In this document: in pieces, positions 32,309-41,863 of the stretch
Layout of the letters: each line of letters starts with the position of its first letter
Numbering within the stretch: position 1 is the stretch's first letter
DNA from: Lysinibacillus_B sp031181585
GTDB lineage: Bacteria; Bacillota; Bacilli; Bacillales_A; Planococcaceae
Length of the DNA stretch: 64,000 nt
Reading direction: 5' to 3'
Assembly (NCBI RefSeq): GCF_047301505.1
Contig: NZ_CP154840.1
Location: forward strand, 744,001 to 808,000
Translations under genes and position numbers: made by a program
The notes under the pieces: model-generated
What the model saw: only the letters and a program-made list of their open reading frames with translations
Told to the model about the DNA's origin: nothing
The model's database searches: none

Positions 32309-32680
32309 TTAATTTAATGAAATATTTCCTGTCGCACTACATTTGTTTACATCACCAGCGCAATATAAATTTAAAGCGTGTTTTGTATTGCTTCTTGTTG
32401 TTACCCATACAGCCTTGGCAGCACCTGGTTGAAGTGTTTGAGCGGTATCCATTTCTGCGTAATTATTCGGACCAACAACAATCCATGTGATAGGTACTGA
32501 GCCGTGATTCTTAAGCATTACCAAAACTTTTGAGGAAGCATTAATATACTTTGATTGAGCAAAACCATTTGATCCTAAAAGAACAGATTCAGATGTTGTA
32601 GCTGATGCGCTTCCTTGGTTATAACCCCAAATAGAAATCATAAGCAAGAATGGGACTAGATACTTTAATGCTTTTTTCAC
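32309..32680 (-). CDS. Small secreted protein of unknown function
   Basis: A 123-residue protein from ATG 32680 behind AAAGGAGAG. It has a clear signal peptide (KKALKYLVPFLLMISIWGY) with a probable signal peptidase site after ASA near residue 27. The mature part is strand-rich (KVLVMLKNHGSVPITWIVVG, LQPGAAKAVWVTT) and has two Cys (LYCAGDVNKC) that could form a disulfide. I recognise no family. It is isolated on the minus strand between ylaH and the ABC importer, in a part absent from the B. subtilis order. Confidence 0.6.
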   Translation of the reverse strand: MKKALKYLVPFLLMISIWGYNQGSASATTSESVLLGSNGFAQSKYINASSKVLVMLKNHGSVPITWIVVGPNNYAEMDTAQTLQPGAAKAVWVTTRSNTKHALNLYCAGDVNKCSATGNISLN

Positions 32681-33241
32681 TTAGATTCTCTCCTTTAACA
32701 GCTTTTGTTTTAAAAGTATTGAGTTTTTAAATTATGCACCTTTTTGAATTGTCTGCCCCGGTATGAAAATTCCCCCTTAATTGTCGACTGTCAATATTCC
32801 TCTTGCAATAACAGGGTTTAATAAACTCAATAATTATCTTTCAAATAATATTATCCAATATTATATATAAAGATAGAATCACTCTATTCTCATAAATGTT
32901 AGTCCCGCAATTTTAGGAATTCTCTATCACAAAACCTCTTTATTTTAAGTGTAGGAAGTTACAAAATTGCCATTGGATATATTATTCTGTATTTTCCGGA
33001 AATTCACTCAGATATATAAGGTGTGTTTTTAACTACAGAGAAAGAGTCTAAATGATAATAGCTAGTGTGTATCTATAAAAGGCTAATATTATTGGCGTTT
33101 TAAAAATCATCTGTTAAGCGCAATGAGACAACAAATTTTTCACACTTCATAAGTAAACGCCGGTCTCCTGCTGAAGCACATTTTAGGCAATGCTGCATAC
33201 CCTATTCTAGATAATAGAATATATGTCAGAGGAGGATAGCG
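32681..33241. other. 560-base AT-rich gap between divergent genes
   Basis: Promoters for the secreted-protein gene (minus) and for the ABC importer (plus) must lie here. On the minus strand a TTGACA is visible near 32785-32790 without a good -10. I see no riboswitch consensus; in particular no TPP or S-box core precedes the importer. The GGAGG at 33231-33236 is the importer's ribosome site. Confidence 0.4.
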
Positions 33242-34237
33242 TTGAAAAGATTGGTAAGATCGAGCTTTCTCGTTGCAGTAGCATTTATGACACTCCTCGT
33301 TCTTGCATCTTGCGGCAAGGAAGAGCTTCAGGAAGTTAAAGTGGGAGAAGTAACACGTTCCATCTTTTATGCCCCGCAATATGTAGCCATTGAAAAGGGC
33401 TTTTTTGAGGAAGAGGGGTTAAAAGTGGATTTAAAGACAATCGCTGGGGGCGATAAGACAATGACTGCCCTATTATCCGGCGGTATAGATGTAGCGCTCG
33501 TCGGTTCTGAGACGTCCATTTATGTAACTGCTCAGGGGGCGAATGATCCGATTAAGAATTTCGCACAGTTGACACAGACGGATGGTACTTTTTTGGTAGC
33601 ACGTGAACAGATTGATAACTTTTCCTGGGAAATGCTAAAGGGTTCTACCTTCCTTGGCCAGCGGAAGGGCGGTATGCCGCAAATGGCAGGGGAATTTGTA
33701 TTGAAAAAGCACGGTATTGATCCTCATAATGATTTAAACCTTATACAAAATATTGAGTTTGCCAATATCTCGACAGCCTTTGCATCGGGTACAGGAGACT
33801 ATGTTCAGCTGTTCGAGCCGACAGCCAGCGTGTTTGAAGCAGAGGGAGTAGGTCATATTGTGGCTTCCTTTGGGACGGAGTCGGGGCACTTGCCGTATAC
33901 GACGTTCATGACGAAGGAAAGCTTTATCGACAGTGATCCTGAAACTGTGGAAAAGTTTACGAGAGCTATCAAAAAAGCACAGGACTGGGTCTATGCCAAC
34001 AGCGCGGAGGATGTGGCTAAAGTGATTCAGCCTTTCTTCGAAGACACGGAAGCAGAGCTCATTGCTACGGTAATAGATCGTTATAAGCAACAGGAATCCT
34101 TTGCTAAGGACCCGATATTGGATGAGGAAGAATGGAATAACCTGCAGGATGTGATGGAAGAAGCGGGCGAATTGCCGAAACGGATGGATTATGGGGAGCT
34201 TGTTGACACTTCTTTTGCAGAGAAAGTAACGAAGTGA
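33242..34237 (+). CDS. ABC importer substrate-binding lipoprotein (NMT1/SsuA type)
   Basis: A 331-residue protein starting at TTG 33242 behind GGAGGATAG. A signal peptide ends in the lipobox LASC (Cys at residue 24). The fold pattern is that of the NMT1/THI5-SsuA family: YAPQYVAIEKGFFEEEGLKVDL, GGDKTMTALLSGGIDVALVG and KESFIDSDPETVEKFTRAI. Relatives bind sulfonates, taurine, nitrate or thiamine precursors; the ligand cannot be told from sequence. It is the first gene of a three-gene operon, one base from the ATPase. Confidence 0.85.
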   Translation: MKRLVRSSFLVAVAFMTLLVLASCGKEELQEVKVGEVTRSIFYAPQYVAIEKGFFEEEGLKVDLKTIAGGDKTMTALLSGGIDVALVGSETSIYVTAQGANDPIKNFAQLTQTDGTFLVAREQIDNFSWEMLKGSTFLGQRKGGMPQMAGEFVLKKHGIDPHNDLNLIQNIEFANISTAFASGTGDYVQLFEPTASVFEAEGVGHIVASFGTESGHLPYTTFMTKESFIDSDPETVEKFTRAIKKAQDWVYANSAEDVAKVIQPFFEDTEAELIATVIDRYKQQESFAKDPILDEEEWNNLQDVMEEAGELPKRMDYGELVDTSFAEKVTK

Positions 34238-34238
34238 T

Positions 34239-35021
34239 ATGGGATTTTTAACAGTCAGCAACGTCCATCACACGTATTTTTCAAAAGAGACGGCAACTGA
34301 AGCTTTGCAGGATATCCATCTATCCATCGACAAAGGTGAGTTCATATCATTTATCGGGCCGAGTGGCTGTGGAAAGACAACACTTTTATCCATTATTGCT
34401 GGACTATTCCCCCCAACAGTTGGAACAGTCTCGATTGAAGGGCAGTCGGTTTTCGGAAATGAGCATCTATCGATCGGCTACATGCTTCAGCAGGACTATT
34501 TATTCCCTTGGAAAACGATTGAGGAGAATATTACACTTGGATTGAATATTTTAAATAAAGATCGGGAGCAGGGGCAGGAGGTTACCTCGAGACTTCTTAG
34601 TGCTGTCGGGCTGCCTAATATAGAGAGAAAGTATCCAAAGGAACTTTCCGGAGGGATGCGGCAGCGGGTAGCGCTCGCAAGGACGCTTGCAGTTGATCCG
34701 ACTATTCTATTGCTGGATGAACCGTTTTCTGCGCTGGATTATCAGTCTAAATTGAAGCTTGAGGACCTTGTTTCTCAAATGTTGAAGGAGTTTGGCAAGA
34801 CTGCTATCCTTGTTACCCATGATCTGGGAGAAGCAATTGCTATGAGCGATCGGATTTTCTTATTTTCCCCGCTCCCAGGGAAGCTGTATAAAACATTCGA
34901 GGTGCCGGACGAAATAAGGAAGCTGACACCGTTCGAAGCACGTGCTCATCCACAGTATTCCACTCTATTCCAAATGATTTGGAAGGAGCTTGAGAGCCTT
35001 GAACATACAAAAACTACATGA
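34239..35021 (+). CDS. ABC importer ATPase (SsuB/TauB/ThiZ type)
   Basis: A 260-residue ATP-binding subunit from ATG 34239, one base after the binding-protein gene. Walker A GPSGCGKTT, Q-loop region MLQQDYLFPWKT, signature LSGGMRQR, Walker B LLLDEPFSALD and switch His in THDLGEA are all intact. It energises import with the neighbouring binding protein and permease. Its end overlaps the permease start. Confidence 0.9.
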   Translation: MGFLTVSNVHHTYFSKETATEALQDIHLSIDKGEFISFIGPSGCGKTTLLSIIAGLFPPTVGTVSIEGQSVFGNEHLSIGYMLQQDYLFPWKTIEENITLGLNILNKDREQGQEVTSRLLSAVGLPNIERKYPKELSGGMRQRVALARTLAVDPTILLLDEPFSALDYQSKLKLEDLVSQMLKEFGKTAILVTHDLGEAIAMSDRIFLFSPLPGKLYKTFEVPDEIRKLTPFEARAHPQYSTLFQMIWKELESLEHTKTT

Positions 35022-35793
35022 GGAATATAAAAAATCATTAGTAAAAGAAAAACGATGGACTCGTTTTTTTCAACTATTGATCTTACTCAGTTTTATCTCC
35101 TTATGGGAGGCAGCCTCTCAATTTCACTGGATCGATGAGCTTATTTTTAGTGCCCCGTCAAAAATTGCAGTGCTATTCATTGAAAAGATTAATGACGGTA
35201 CACTCTTGACACATATCGGCTATACGCTGTTTGAAACAGTTTTAGGGTTCATTCTCGGAACTTTGGCCGGTACGATCCTTGCTGCCATCCTTTGGTGGTC
35301 ACCTTTTTTATCAAGGATACTCGATCCGTATCTTGTCATTTTAAATGCGATGCCAAAAGTAGCGCTGGGACCAATTTTGATTGTCATAATGGGGCCTGGA
35401 ATGACTTCTATCATTACGATGGGGGCAATCATTTCGGTCATTATCTCGACCATTGTTATCTACACAGCGTTTAAAGGTGTGGACCCGAATTATTTGAAGG
35501 TATTGCAGACATTCAATGCTACCCGGCTTCAAATGTTCAAGGAGGCCATTTTACCGGCGTGTATACCAACGATCATTTCGACACTAAAGGTAAATGTCGG
35601 TTTATCGTGGGTAGGGGTAATTGTTGGAGAATTCCTTGTATCATCACAGGGACTCGGTTATCTAATCATCTATGGATTCCAAGTATTCAATTTCAACCTC
35701 GTCCTTTTATCACTTGTGATTATCGCGGTTTTCGCGACGATTATGTATCAGCTGGTAGAGCTGCTTGAGAAGGCATTGCTGAAAAATGGATAA
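34999..35793 (+). CDS. ABC importer permease (SsuC/ThiX type)
   Basis: A 264-residue membrane protein. I place the start at TTG 34999, 10 bases after AAGGAG, because TTG 34990 is too close to that site; it overlaps the ATPase gene by 23 bases. About six membrane helices with the binding-protein-dependent permease loop (VNVGLSWVGVIVGEFLVSSQGLG, and MPKVALGPILIV). With its neighbours it forms a complete importer inserted between ylaH and ylaI relative to B. subtilis. Confidence 0.87.
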   Translation: MNIQKLHEEYKKSLVKEKRWTRFFQLLILLSFISLWEAASQFHWIDELIFSAPSKIAVLFIEKINDGTLLTHIGYTLFETVLGFILGTLAGTILAAILWWSPFLSRILDPYLVILNAMPKVALGPILIVIMGPGMTSIITMGAIISVIISTIVIYTAFKGVDPNYLKVLQTFNATRLQMFKEAILPACIPTIISTLKVNVGLSWVGVIVGEFLVSSQGLGYLIIYGFQVFNFNLVLLSLVIIAVFATIMYQLVELLEKALLKNG

Positions 35794-35798
35794 AAAAA

Positions 35799-35842
35799 GG
35801 AGCTGTTCAGAAAGTGGAAACTTTCCGAGCAGCTCTTTTTTT
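35799..35842 (+). terminator. Rho-independent terminator
   Basis: GGAGCTGTTC...GAGCAGCTC with an inner GGAAA/TTTCC stem and T7, ending the importer operon. Confidence 0.8.
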
Positions 35843-35966
35843 ATAAATATTCGTTATAAAATATTGCTCCTGCAGTGGTGCACCAAAATGCCGCCATTTT
35901 CGGTATAAAGAGCATGTCTCTAAATAACTTTCCAGCAGCACTCTTTTTATGAAAATCATATAACTG

Positions 35967-36170
35967 CTAAAAATCTTCATCAATCTGTGAAGATGTACGG
36001 TAAAACTTAAAGTGGCCTGTTGCAATACGCTCCTCTGTCTTTTCTGCAATTCGCTCATTGCAAGTATCGCACATATACGTGTGAATAGGACGATTGCGCA
36101 ATTTTTTAGCTAACGGCAGATCGTCAGGTAGTTGGTGGATTGCATCACAAATAACACATTTGACGCGCAT
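35967..36170 (-). CDS. ylaI: YlaI family zinc-ribbon protein
   Basis: A 67-residue protein from ATG 36170 behind GGAGG. Two CxxC knuckles (VKCVICD and YMCDTCNER) predict a zinc ribbon; between them is RNRPIHTY. DUF2197/YlaI family, function unknown. It lies 11 bases after the gene at 36182, so the two form an operon on the minus strand. Confidence 0.88.
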   Translation of the reverse strand: MRVKCVICDAIHQLPDDLPLAKKLRNRPIHTYMCDTCNERIAEKTEERIATGHFKFYRTSSQIDEDF

Positions 36171-36181
36171 GCTATACCTCC

Positions 36182-36682
36182 TTATTGAATGCGGATTGCC
36201 AGTACCCCTTTAATTGGGTTGTCTACATTAGAACCGTCCGCGAATAAAAGATGGACAGGTCCGCCTTCCGTAATTGGCTTGCCATCCTGGCTGAATTTAA
36301 AGACGAGGTTTTTGGCCTCTTCAAGCGGGAAGACATGCTCATCGCCATTTTCACATTCAAATACTGCTTCAGTCGCTTCAGGTTTGATTTCAGCATTTTT
36401 CAGGAATGGGCCTAACTCCATCCCGAATGTTCCTGTCATCATGCCTTTTCGGTCAAATTTACGCTCCGTCTTTAATGTCGGAGGGAATACCGCACCTTCC
36501 ATAATTTCACGTGACCAATGGGCGCCCATGTCGGCTAAATATTTTTCCTCTGAATCATCAGGGGCTTTCTCTGTTGAAAAATAAGTAGTTAAGTCCAAAC
36601 GTCGGTCATCAAAAATCCAAACAGTTGGATCGAGTGTGAGAGTATACGTAACTGCACCTTTAATAGGAATAATTGAGTTCAT
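36182..36682 (-). CDS. Conserved hypothetical protein
   Basis: A 166-residue acidic soluble protein; ATG 36682 lies eight bases after AAGGAGG, better than TTG 36685. Recognisable blocks: IPIKGAVTYTLTLDPTVWIFDDRR, GAHWSREIMEGAVFPPTLKTE and LLFADGSNVDNPIKGVLAIR. Close relatives occur in Bacillales, sometimes labelled peptidyl-prolyl isomerase, for which I see no motif. Function unknown; co-transcribed with ylaI. Confidence 0.6.
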   Translation of the reverse strand: MNSIIPIKGAVTYTLTLDPTVWIFDDRRLDLTTYFSTEKAPDDSEEKYLADMGAHWSREIMEGAVFPPTLKTERKFDRKGMMTGTFGMELGPFLKNAEIKPEATEAVFECENGDEHVFPLEEAKNLVFKFSQDGKPITEGGPVHLLFADGSNVDNPIKGVLAIRIQ

Positions 36683-36854
36683 CAAGAATCCTCCTTTACT
36701 AATATCCTAATACAGTATACCGCCTTTTCTATAAAATAAGAAACATTTAAATGAAATTCGACTCTCTATGGAAAGACACTTGCAATTTTACTTTCGAAAA
36801 GATAAACTTTATTAAGATAGAATCGAAGAAATATCAGATGATGGGGGCGTCCTC

Positions 36855-37136
36855 ATGGATACGAAATCACAAGCTTCCTTCCAGGAGAAAGCAATAGAAC
36901 TGTTACAAACAGATGCTGATAAAATTGCTCAATTGATCAAGGTGCAAATGGACAATTTAACAATGCCACAATGTCCTCTATATGAGGAAGTGCTGGATAC
37001 ACAAATGTTCGGTTTATCACGCGAAATTGATTTCGCTGTGAAGCTGGGCTTGATTGAGCGCGAGCGGGGCAAGGAAATTCTGGATGCTTTAGAAAAAGAG
37101 TTATCCTTACTGCACGATGCTTATACAGACAAATAA
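36855..37136 (+). CDS. ylaN: YlaN (UPF0358), Fur-associated protein
   Basis: A 93-residue helical protein from ATG 36855 behind ATGGGGGCG. The family pattern QEKAIELLQTDADKIAQLIKVQMDNLTMPQCPLYEEVLDTQMFGLSREI-like region (residues 10-58) is unmistakable. YlaN is needed for growth under low iron and is reported to bind Fur and relieve its repression. It keeps its B. subtilis place before ftsW. A terminator separates it from ftsW. Confidence 0.92.
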   Translation: MDTKSQASFQEKAIELLQTDADKIAQLIKVQMDNLTMPQCPLYEEVLDTQMFGLSREIDFAVKLGLIERERGKEILDALEKELSLLHDAYTDK

Positions 37137-37139
37137 TAG

Positions 37140-37178
37140 AAAAACTCAAACCGCCGAGTGCGTTTGAGTTTTTTTTCT
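37140..37178 (+). terminator. Rho-independent terminator
   Basis: AAAACTCAAAC...GTTTGAGTTTTTTTT between ylaN and ftsW. Confidence 0.85.
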
Positions 37179-37194
37179 AAGATGAGGTTTTAGT

Positions 37195-38376
37195 ATGAAA
37201 AAATATTTTGTAACATATTTACGAAACTTCGACTATCTACTATTCTTTACATACATATTTCTATGTTTGTTTGGACTAGTGATGATTTATAGTGCAGGTA
37301 TGATGGTCGGTATCATGTATGAAGATGGGACTCCGGATTACTTCTACCGTAAACAGGTAATGAATCTGACCGTTGGGGCAGCTGTGTTCTGTCTCGGGGC
37401 CTTTTTCCCATACAAGCACTATAGCAGTAAACCGGTAATGATGTTCGGTATGTTCATCATGATCATCTTGCTAGTCTGGGTAAAGGTAGGCGGGACGGGT
37501 CTCGAAGAAACAGGTTCCCAAAGCTGGATCAGGCTGTTTGGTATGTCATTTCAGCCGTCTGAATTTGCGAAACTATTTATAATTTTATATCTTGGCGGCT
37601 CCTTTTATAAAAAGAGCCTTAAATATTCATCGATTCAACATGTGACGCCTAATGACATTCTTAACCCGATTCTTATTTGGCTGCTTATTTTAGCTGGGGT
37701 TGGGACGGAAACCGATTTAGGGGCATTTATTATTATTTTCTTTATTGCCATTTCTGTTGCGTGGCTGAGTGGAATTCAAGGAAAATCGCTAGGTAAATTC
37801 TTTGTTGTGCTAGGCGGTGTAGGGGGCCTTTTATCCGCTGTTCTGCTGTTATTTAAGTACGATACGATTTTTAACGAAAGCCGAGCCGGACGACTGAAGG
37901 TATGGTCGAACCCGTTTGAATATGCGGAAGGCTCAGGCTATCAAATCATTAACGGCTATTTAGCAATCGGCCAGGGCGGTCTTGAAGGGAAAGGACTCGG
38001 CCAATCGATTCAAAAGCTTGGGTATTTACCGGAACCGCAAAATGACTTCATAATGGCAATTATTGCGGAAGAATTAGGGATCATGGGTGTGGTGATTGTT
38101 CTCATCGGTATTGGTCTCATCGTTCTGCGCAGTTTCTATATTGCGATGACAACAAAAGATCCGCTTGCACGTATGATCGCGGGGGGAATCGGCAGTTGGA
38201 TTGGATTCCAGACATTTATCAATCTTGGGGGTGTATCGGGATTAATCCCGTTAACCGGAGTAACGCTACCTTTCATTAGCTATGGCGGTACTTCTATAAT
38301 GATGCTTTCTTTAGCGATGGGCATTCTAATCAATGTTTCCATGTACTATAAGAGGGACAAGAAAAAGCTTTCATAA
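37195..38376 (+). CDS. ftsW: SEDS peptidoglycan polymerase FtsW
   Basis: A 393-residue protein with about ten membrane helices. SEDS signatures: SWIRLFGMSFQPSEFAKL, GLVMIYSAG at the first helix, PEPQNDFIMAIIAEELG and PFISYGGTS near the end. It polymerises septal glycan strands from lipid II with a class B PBP. It corresponds to B. subtilis YlaO/FtsW, next to pycA as here. ATG 37195 follows GATGAGG, a moderate ribosome site just after the ylaN terminator. Confidence 0.92.
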   Translation: MKKYFVTYLRNFDYLLFFTYIFLCLFGLVMIYSAGMMVGIMYEDGTPDYFYRKQVMNLTVGAAVFCLGAFFPYKHYSSKPVMMFGMFIMIILLVWVKVGGTGLEETGSQSWIRLFGMSFQPSEFAKLFIILYLGGSFYKKSLKYSSIQHVTPNDILNPILIWLLILAGVGTETDLGAFIIIFFIAISVAWLSGIQGKSLGKFFVVLGGVGGLLSAVLLLFKYDTIFNESRAGRLKVWSNPFEYAEGSGYQIINGYLAIGQGGLEGKGLGQSIQKLGYLPEPQNDFIMAIIAEELGIMGVVIVLIGIGLIVLRSFYIAMTTKDPLARMIAGGIGSWIGFQTFINLGGVSGLIPLTGVTLPFISYGGTSIMMLSLAMGILINVSMYYKRDKKKLS

Positions 38377-38390
38377 GGGGTTGAGGAGAA

Positions 38391-41300
38391 ATGAAAGAAA
38401 TCAAGAAAGTATTAGTAGCAAACAGGGGAGAGATCGCCATTCGTATCTTCCGGGCTTGTACGGAATTACACTTGGAAACGGTGGCTATCTATTCGCGTGA
38501 AGACAGCGGGGCGTTCCATCGCTATAAGGCGGATGAGGCGTACCTTGTCGGAGAAGGAAAAAAGCCGATTGATGCATACCTAGACATCGAAGGCATCTTG
38601 GATATTGCTAAGGATGCCGGTGTAGATGCCATCCATCCCGGTTATGGTTTTTTATCCGAGAATGTAGAATTTGCTCGCCGTTGTGAAGAAGAAGGTATTA
38701 TATTCATCGGACCGACATCGAAGCATTTAGATATGTTTGGAGACAAGGTAAAAGCGCGTGAACAGGCAATTGTCGCGAGTATACCTGTCATCCCGGGTAC
38801 AGATGGTCCCGTTAGCAGCCTGCAAGAGGTAGAAGCATTCGGAGAAAATTATGGATACCCAATTATGATCAAAGCTGCACTTGGCGGCGGTGGACGAGGC
38901 ATGCGTATGGTCCAGTCAAAAGAGGAATTGGCATCGGCTTATGAGCGTGCAAAGTCAGAAGCGAAGGCAGCATTTGGTTCGGATGAAGTATATGTAGAAA
39001 AATGTATTGTGAAGCCAAAGCATATTGAAGTACAAATTATCGGTGATGCTGCAGGGAATATTGTGCATTTATACGAGAGAGACTGCTCAATCCAACGCAG
39101 ACATCAAAAAGTTGTAGAAATTGCACCGTCCAATTCAATTTCGAACGATTTACGCAACCGAATTTGTGATGCGGCTGTAAAATTGATGAAAAATGTAGGC
39201 TATATGAATGCCGGAACAGTAGAATTCCTTGTTGCAGGTGATGACTTCTATTTCATTGAAGTGAATCCGCGTATCCAAGTAGAACATACTATTACAGAGA
39301 TGATTACAGGGATAGATATCGTTCATGCACAAATAAAAGTAGCAGCTGGACATACCCTGCACTCACCGGAGATTAATATTCCTGCTCAAGATAAAATCCC
39401 ACTATTCGGATATGCCATCCAATCACGTGTTACGACGGAAGATCCAAAGAACGACTTTATGCCAGATACAGGAAAACTTATGGTATACCGTTCAAGCGGC
39501 GGGTTTGGTGTCCGTCTAGATGCTGGAAATGGATTCCAAGGAGCTGTCGTTACACCTTACTACGATTCTCTGCTCGTAAAAATTTCGACGTGGGGTATGA
39601 CGTTTAACGAAGCAGCAGCAAAAATGAACCGTAACCTGCGTGAGTTCCGTATCCGCGGTGTTAAAACAAATATTCCATTTTTAGAAAATGTCGTGCTTCA
39701 TGAGAAGTTTCTAACAGGGGAATTTGATACGAGCTTCATTGATACAACGCCAGAGTTATTTGAGTTCCCTGAACGCAAAGACCGAGGGACGAAGCTGCTC
39801 AGCTATATCGGGAATGTCACTTTAAATGGATTCCCAGGAGTGGAAAAACGCACGAAGCCAATCTTTGTCCAGCCGGAACAGCCCAAAGTTGATTTGCTGA
39901 CACCTTCTCCTTCTGGAACAAAGCAAATTTTGGATGAGCGCGGAGCAGAGGGATTAATCGAATGGATCAGGAACCAGGAAGATGTTCTCCTAACAGATAC
40001 AACATTCCGAGATGCCCATCAGTCACTTTTAGCGACACGCGTTCGCTCTCATGATATGTTTGAAATTGCAGATGCAACAAGCCGTCTAATGCACAATTAT
40101 TTCTCACTGGAAATGTGGGGCGGGGCAACATTCGATGTTGCGTATCGATTCCTGAAAGAAGATCCGTGGGCGCGTCTTGAAAAACTGCGTAAGCAAGTAC
40201 CGAATGTATTGTTCCAAATGCTTCTTCGCGGGGCGAATGCAGTTGGCTATACGAACTATCCGGATAATTTAATACGAGAGTTCATTAAAGAGTCTGCAGC
40301 ATCAGGCATTGATGTATTCCGTATCTTTGATAGCCTTAACTGGATTAAGGGAATGGAAGTGGCGATTGATGAGGCACGCAATACCGGGAAAATTGCAGAG
40401 GCTGCTATTTGCTATACAGGTGATATTTTAGATGATACAAGAGCAAAATATACAGTGAATTATTATAAAGAAATGGCTCGAGAGCTGGAAAAGGCCGGCG
40501 CACATATCCTGGCAATTAAAGATATGGCAGGGCTTCTTAAACCAGAAGCAGCATACCGGCTAATTTCGGAGCTGAAGGATGCAACGAATCTGCCAGTCCA
40601 CCTTCATACACATGATACGAGCGGAAATGGCATTTATTTATATGCCAAAGCAATTGAGGCGGGCGTAGATATCATTGATACAGCGCTTGGTTCAATGGCA
40701 GGGCTGACTTCACAGCCGAGTGCAAATTCCCTTTATTATGCGATGAAAGGTAGTAAGCGCGAGGTTCGTGCAGACATCGATTCATTAGAAAAGCTTTCCT
40801 ACTATTGGGAGGATGTACGTAAATACTATATGGATTTTGAAAGCGGTATGAATGCGCCACATTCAGAAATCTATGTTCATGAAATGCCTGGGGGGCAGTA
40901 CAGCAACCTGCAGCAGCAAGCAAAGGCAGTAGGACTTGGAGATCGCTGGGATGAAGTAAAGGCAATGTATTCCCGTGTAAATATGCTGTTTGGAGATATT
41001 GTAAAAGTGACACCATCTTCAAAAGTTGTTGGGGATATGGCATTATTCATGGTACAAAATGATTTAGACGAGGAAAACATTTACGAGCGCGGACTGTCCA
41101 TCGATTTTCCTGAATCAGTAATTGAATTTTTCCAAGGCTATTTAGGACAGCCGCATGGTGGGTTCCCGGAGAAATTGCAGCAAGTAGTACTGAAGGACCG
41201 AGAAGCCATTTCAGTTCGCCCGGGAGAATTATTAGAGCCGGTTAATTTTGAAAAGTTAGCAGCGGAACTAGAAGAGAAGCTAGAATGCCAGCCAACAAAG

Positions 41301-41825
41301 CAGGATTTACTTGCTTATGCACTTTACCCAAAGGTGTTTGAAGAATATTCAAGAACAGCCAATCAGTTTGGTGACATCTCTGTTCTCGATACACCGACAT
41401 TCTTATATGGCCTGAAACTTGGTGAGGAAATTGAAGTGGAAATCGAGAAAGGGAAGACGTTGATCGTCAAGCTTGTATCAATTGGTGAGCCGCAGCATGA
41501 TGGCACACGTGTCATGTACTTTGAACTCAACGGACAATCTAGGGAACTAGTCATTCAGGATATGACAGTAGAAGTAGACGGCAGTCTATCATTGAAGGCT
41601 GATCCTTCCAACCCAAATCAAATTGGGGCGACAATGCCGGGTACTGTGCTGAAAGTAGTCGTATCAAAAGGCAGCCCAGTTAAACGTGGGGATCATTTAT
41701 TGATCACAGAGGCAATGAAGATGGAAACAACTGTCCAGGCACCAAAAGACGGAATTGTTAAGGAAGTTTATGCTTCAGCAGGCGATGCTATCTCAACAGG
41801 TGATCTATTAATTGAATTAACATAA
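38391..41825 (+). CDS. pycA: Pyruvate carboxylase
   Basis: A 1144-residue biotin enzyme from ATG 38391 behind GGGGTTGAGGAG. Domains in order: biotin carboxylase (residues 1 to about 460, ATP-grasp loop GGGGRGMR, EVNPRIQVEH), carboxyltransferase (from about 535, TDTTFRDAHQSL), and C-terminal biotinyl domain with the lysine in EAMKMET near residue 1110. It makes oxaloacetate from pyruvate, the main anaplerotic step. Full length for the family. Fourteen bases after ftsW, followed by a bidirectional terminator. Confidence 0.97.
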   Translation: MKEIKKVLVANRGEIAIRIFRACTELHLETVAIYSREDSGAFHRYKADEAYLVGEGKKPIDAYLDIEGILDIAKDAGVDAIHPGYGFLSENVEFARRCEEEGIIFIGPTSKHLDMFGDKVKAREQAIVASIPVIPGTDGPVSSLQEVEAFGENYGYPIMIKAALGGGGRGMRMVQSKEELASAYERAKSEAKAAFGSDEVYVEKCIVKPKHIEVQIIGDAAGNIVHLYERDCSIQRRHQKVVEIAPSNSISNDLRNRICDAAVKLMKNVGYMNAGTVEFLVAGDDFYFIEVNPRIQVEHTITEMITGIDIVHAQIKVAAGHTLHSPEINIPAQDKIPLFGYAIQSRVTTEDPKNDFMPDTGKLMVYRSSGGFGVRLDAGNGFQGAVVTPYYDSLLVKISTWGMTFNEAAAKMNRNLREFRIRGVKTNIPFLENVVLHEKFLTGEFDTSFIDTTPELFEFPERKDRGTKLLSYIGNVTLNGFPGVEKRTKPIFVQPEQPKVDLLTPSPSGTKQILDERGAEGLIEWIRNQEDVLLTDTTFRDAHQSLLATRVRSHDMFEIADATSRLMHNYFSLEMWGGATFDVAYRFLKEDPWARLEKLRKQVPNVLFQMLLRGANAVGYTNYPDNLIREFIKESAASGIDVFRIFDSLNWIKGMEVAIDEARNTGKIAEAAICYTGDILDDTRAKYTVNYYKEMARELEKAGAHILAIKDMAGLLKPEAAYRLISELKDATNLPVHLHTHDTSGNGIYLYAKAIEAGVDIIDTALGSMAGLTSQPSANSLYYAMKGSKREVRADIDSLEKLSYYWEDVRKYYMDFESGMNAPHSEIYVHEMPGGQYSNLQQQAKAVGLGDRWDEVKAMYSRVNMLFGDIVKVTPSSKVVGDMALFMVQNDLDEENIYERGLSIDFPESVIEFFQGYLGQPHGGFPEKLQQVVLKDREAISVRPGELLEPVNFEKLAAELEEKLECQPTKQDLLAYALYPKVFEEYSRTANQFGDISVLDTPTFLYGLKLGEEIEVEIEKGKTLIVKLVSIGEPQHDGTRVMYFELNGQSRELVIQDMTVEVDGSLSLKADPSNPNQIGATMPGTVLKVVVSKGSPVKRGDHLLITEAMKMETTVQAPKDGIVKEVYASAGDAISTGDLLIELT

Positions 41826-41863
41826 AAATAGAGTGCGAGGAAACCCTCGCACTCTATTTTTGA
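41824..41863. terminator. Bidirectional terminator
   Basis: AAAATAGAGTGCGAGG-AAAC-CCTCGCACTCTATTTTT between pycA and the convergent ctaA; its right end overlaps the ctaA stop. Confidence 0.88.

Noticed and set aside
32681..33241. TPP or other riboswitch controlling the ABC importer
   Set aside because: No conserved riboswitch core could be found by eye in the gap, so the importer's substrate cannot be inferred this way.
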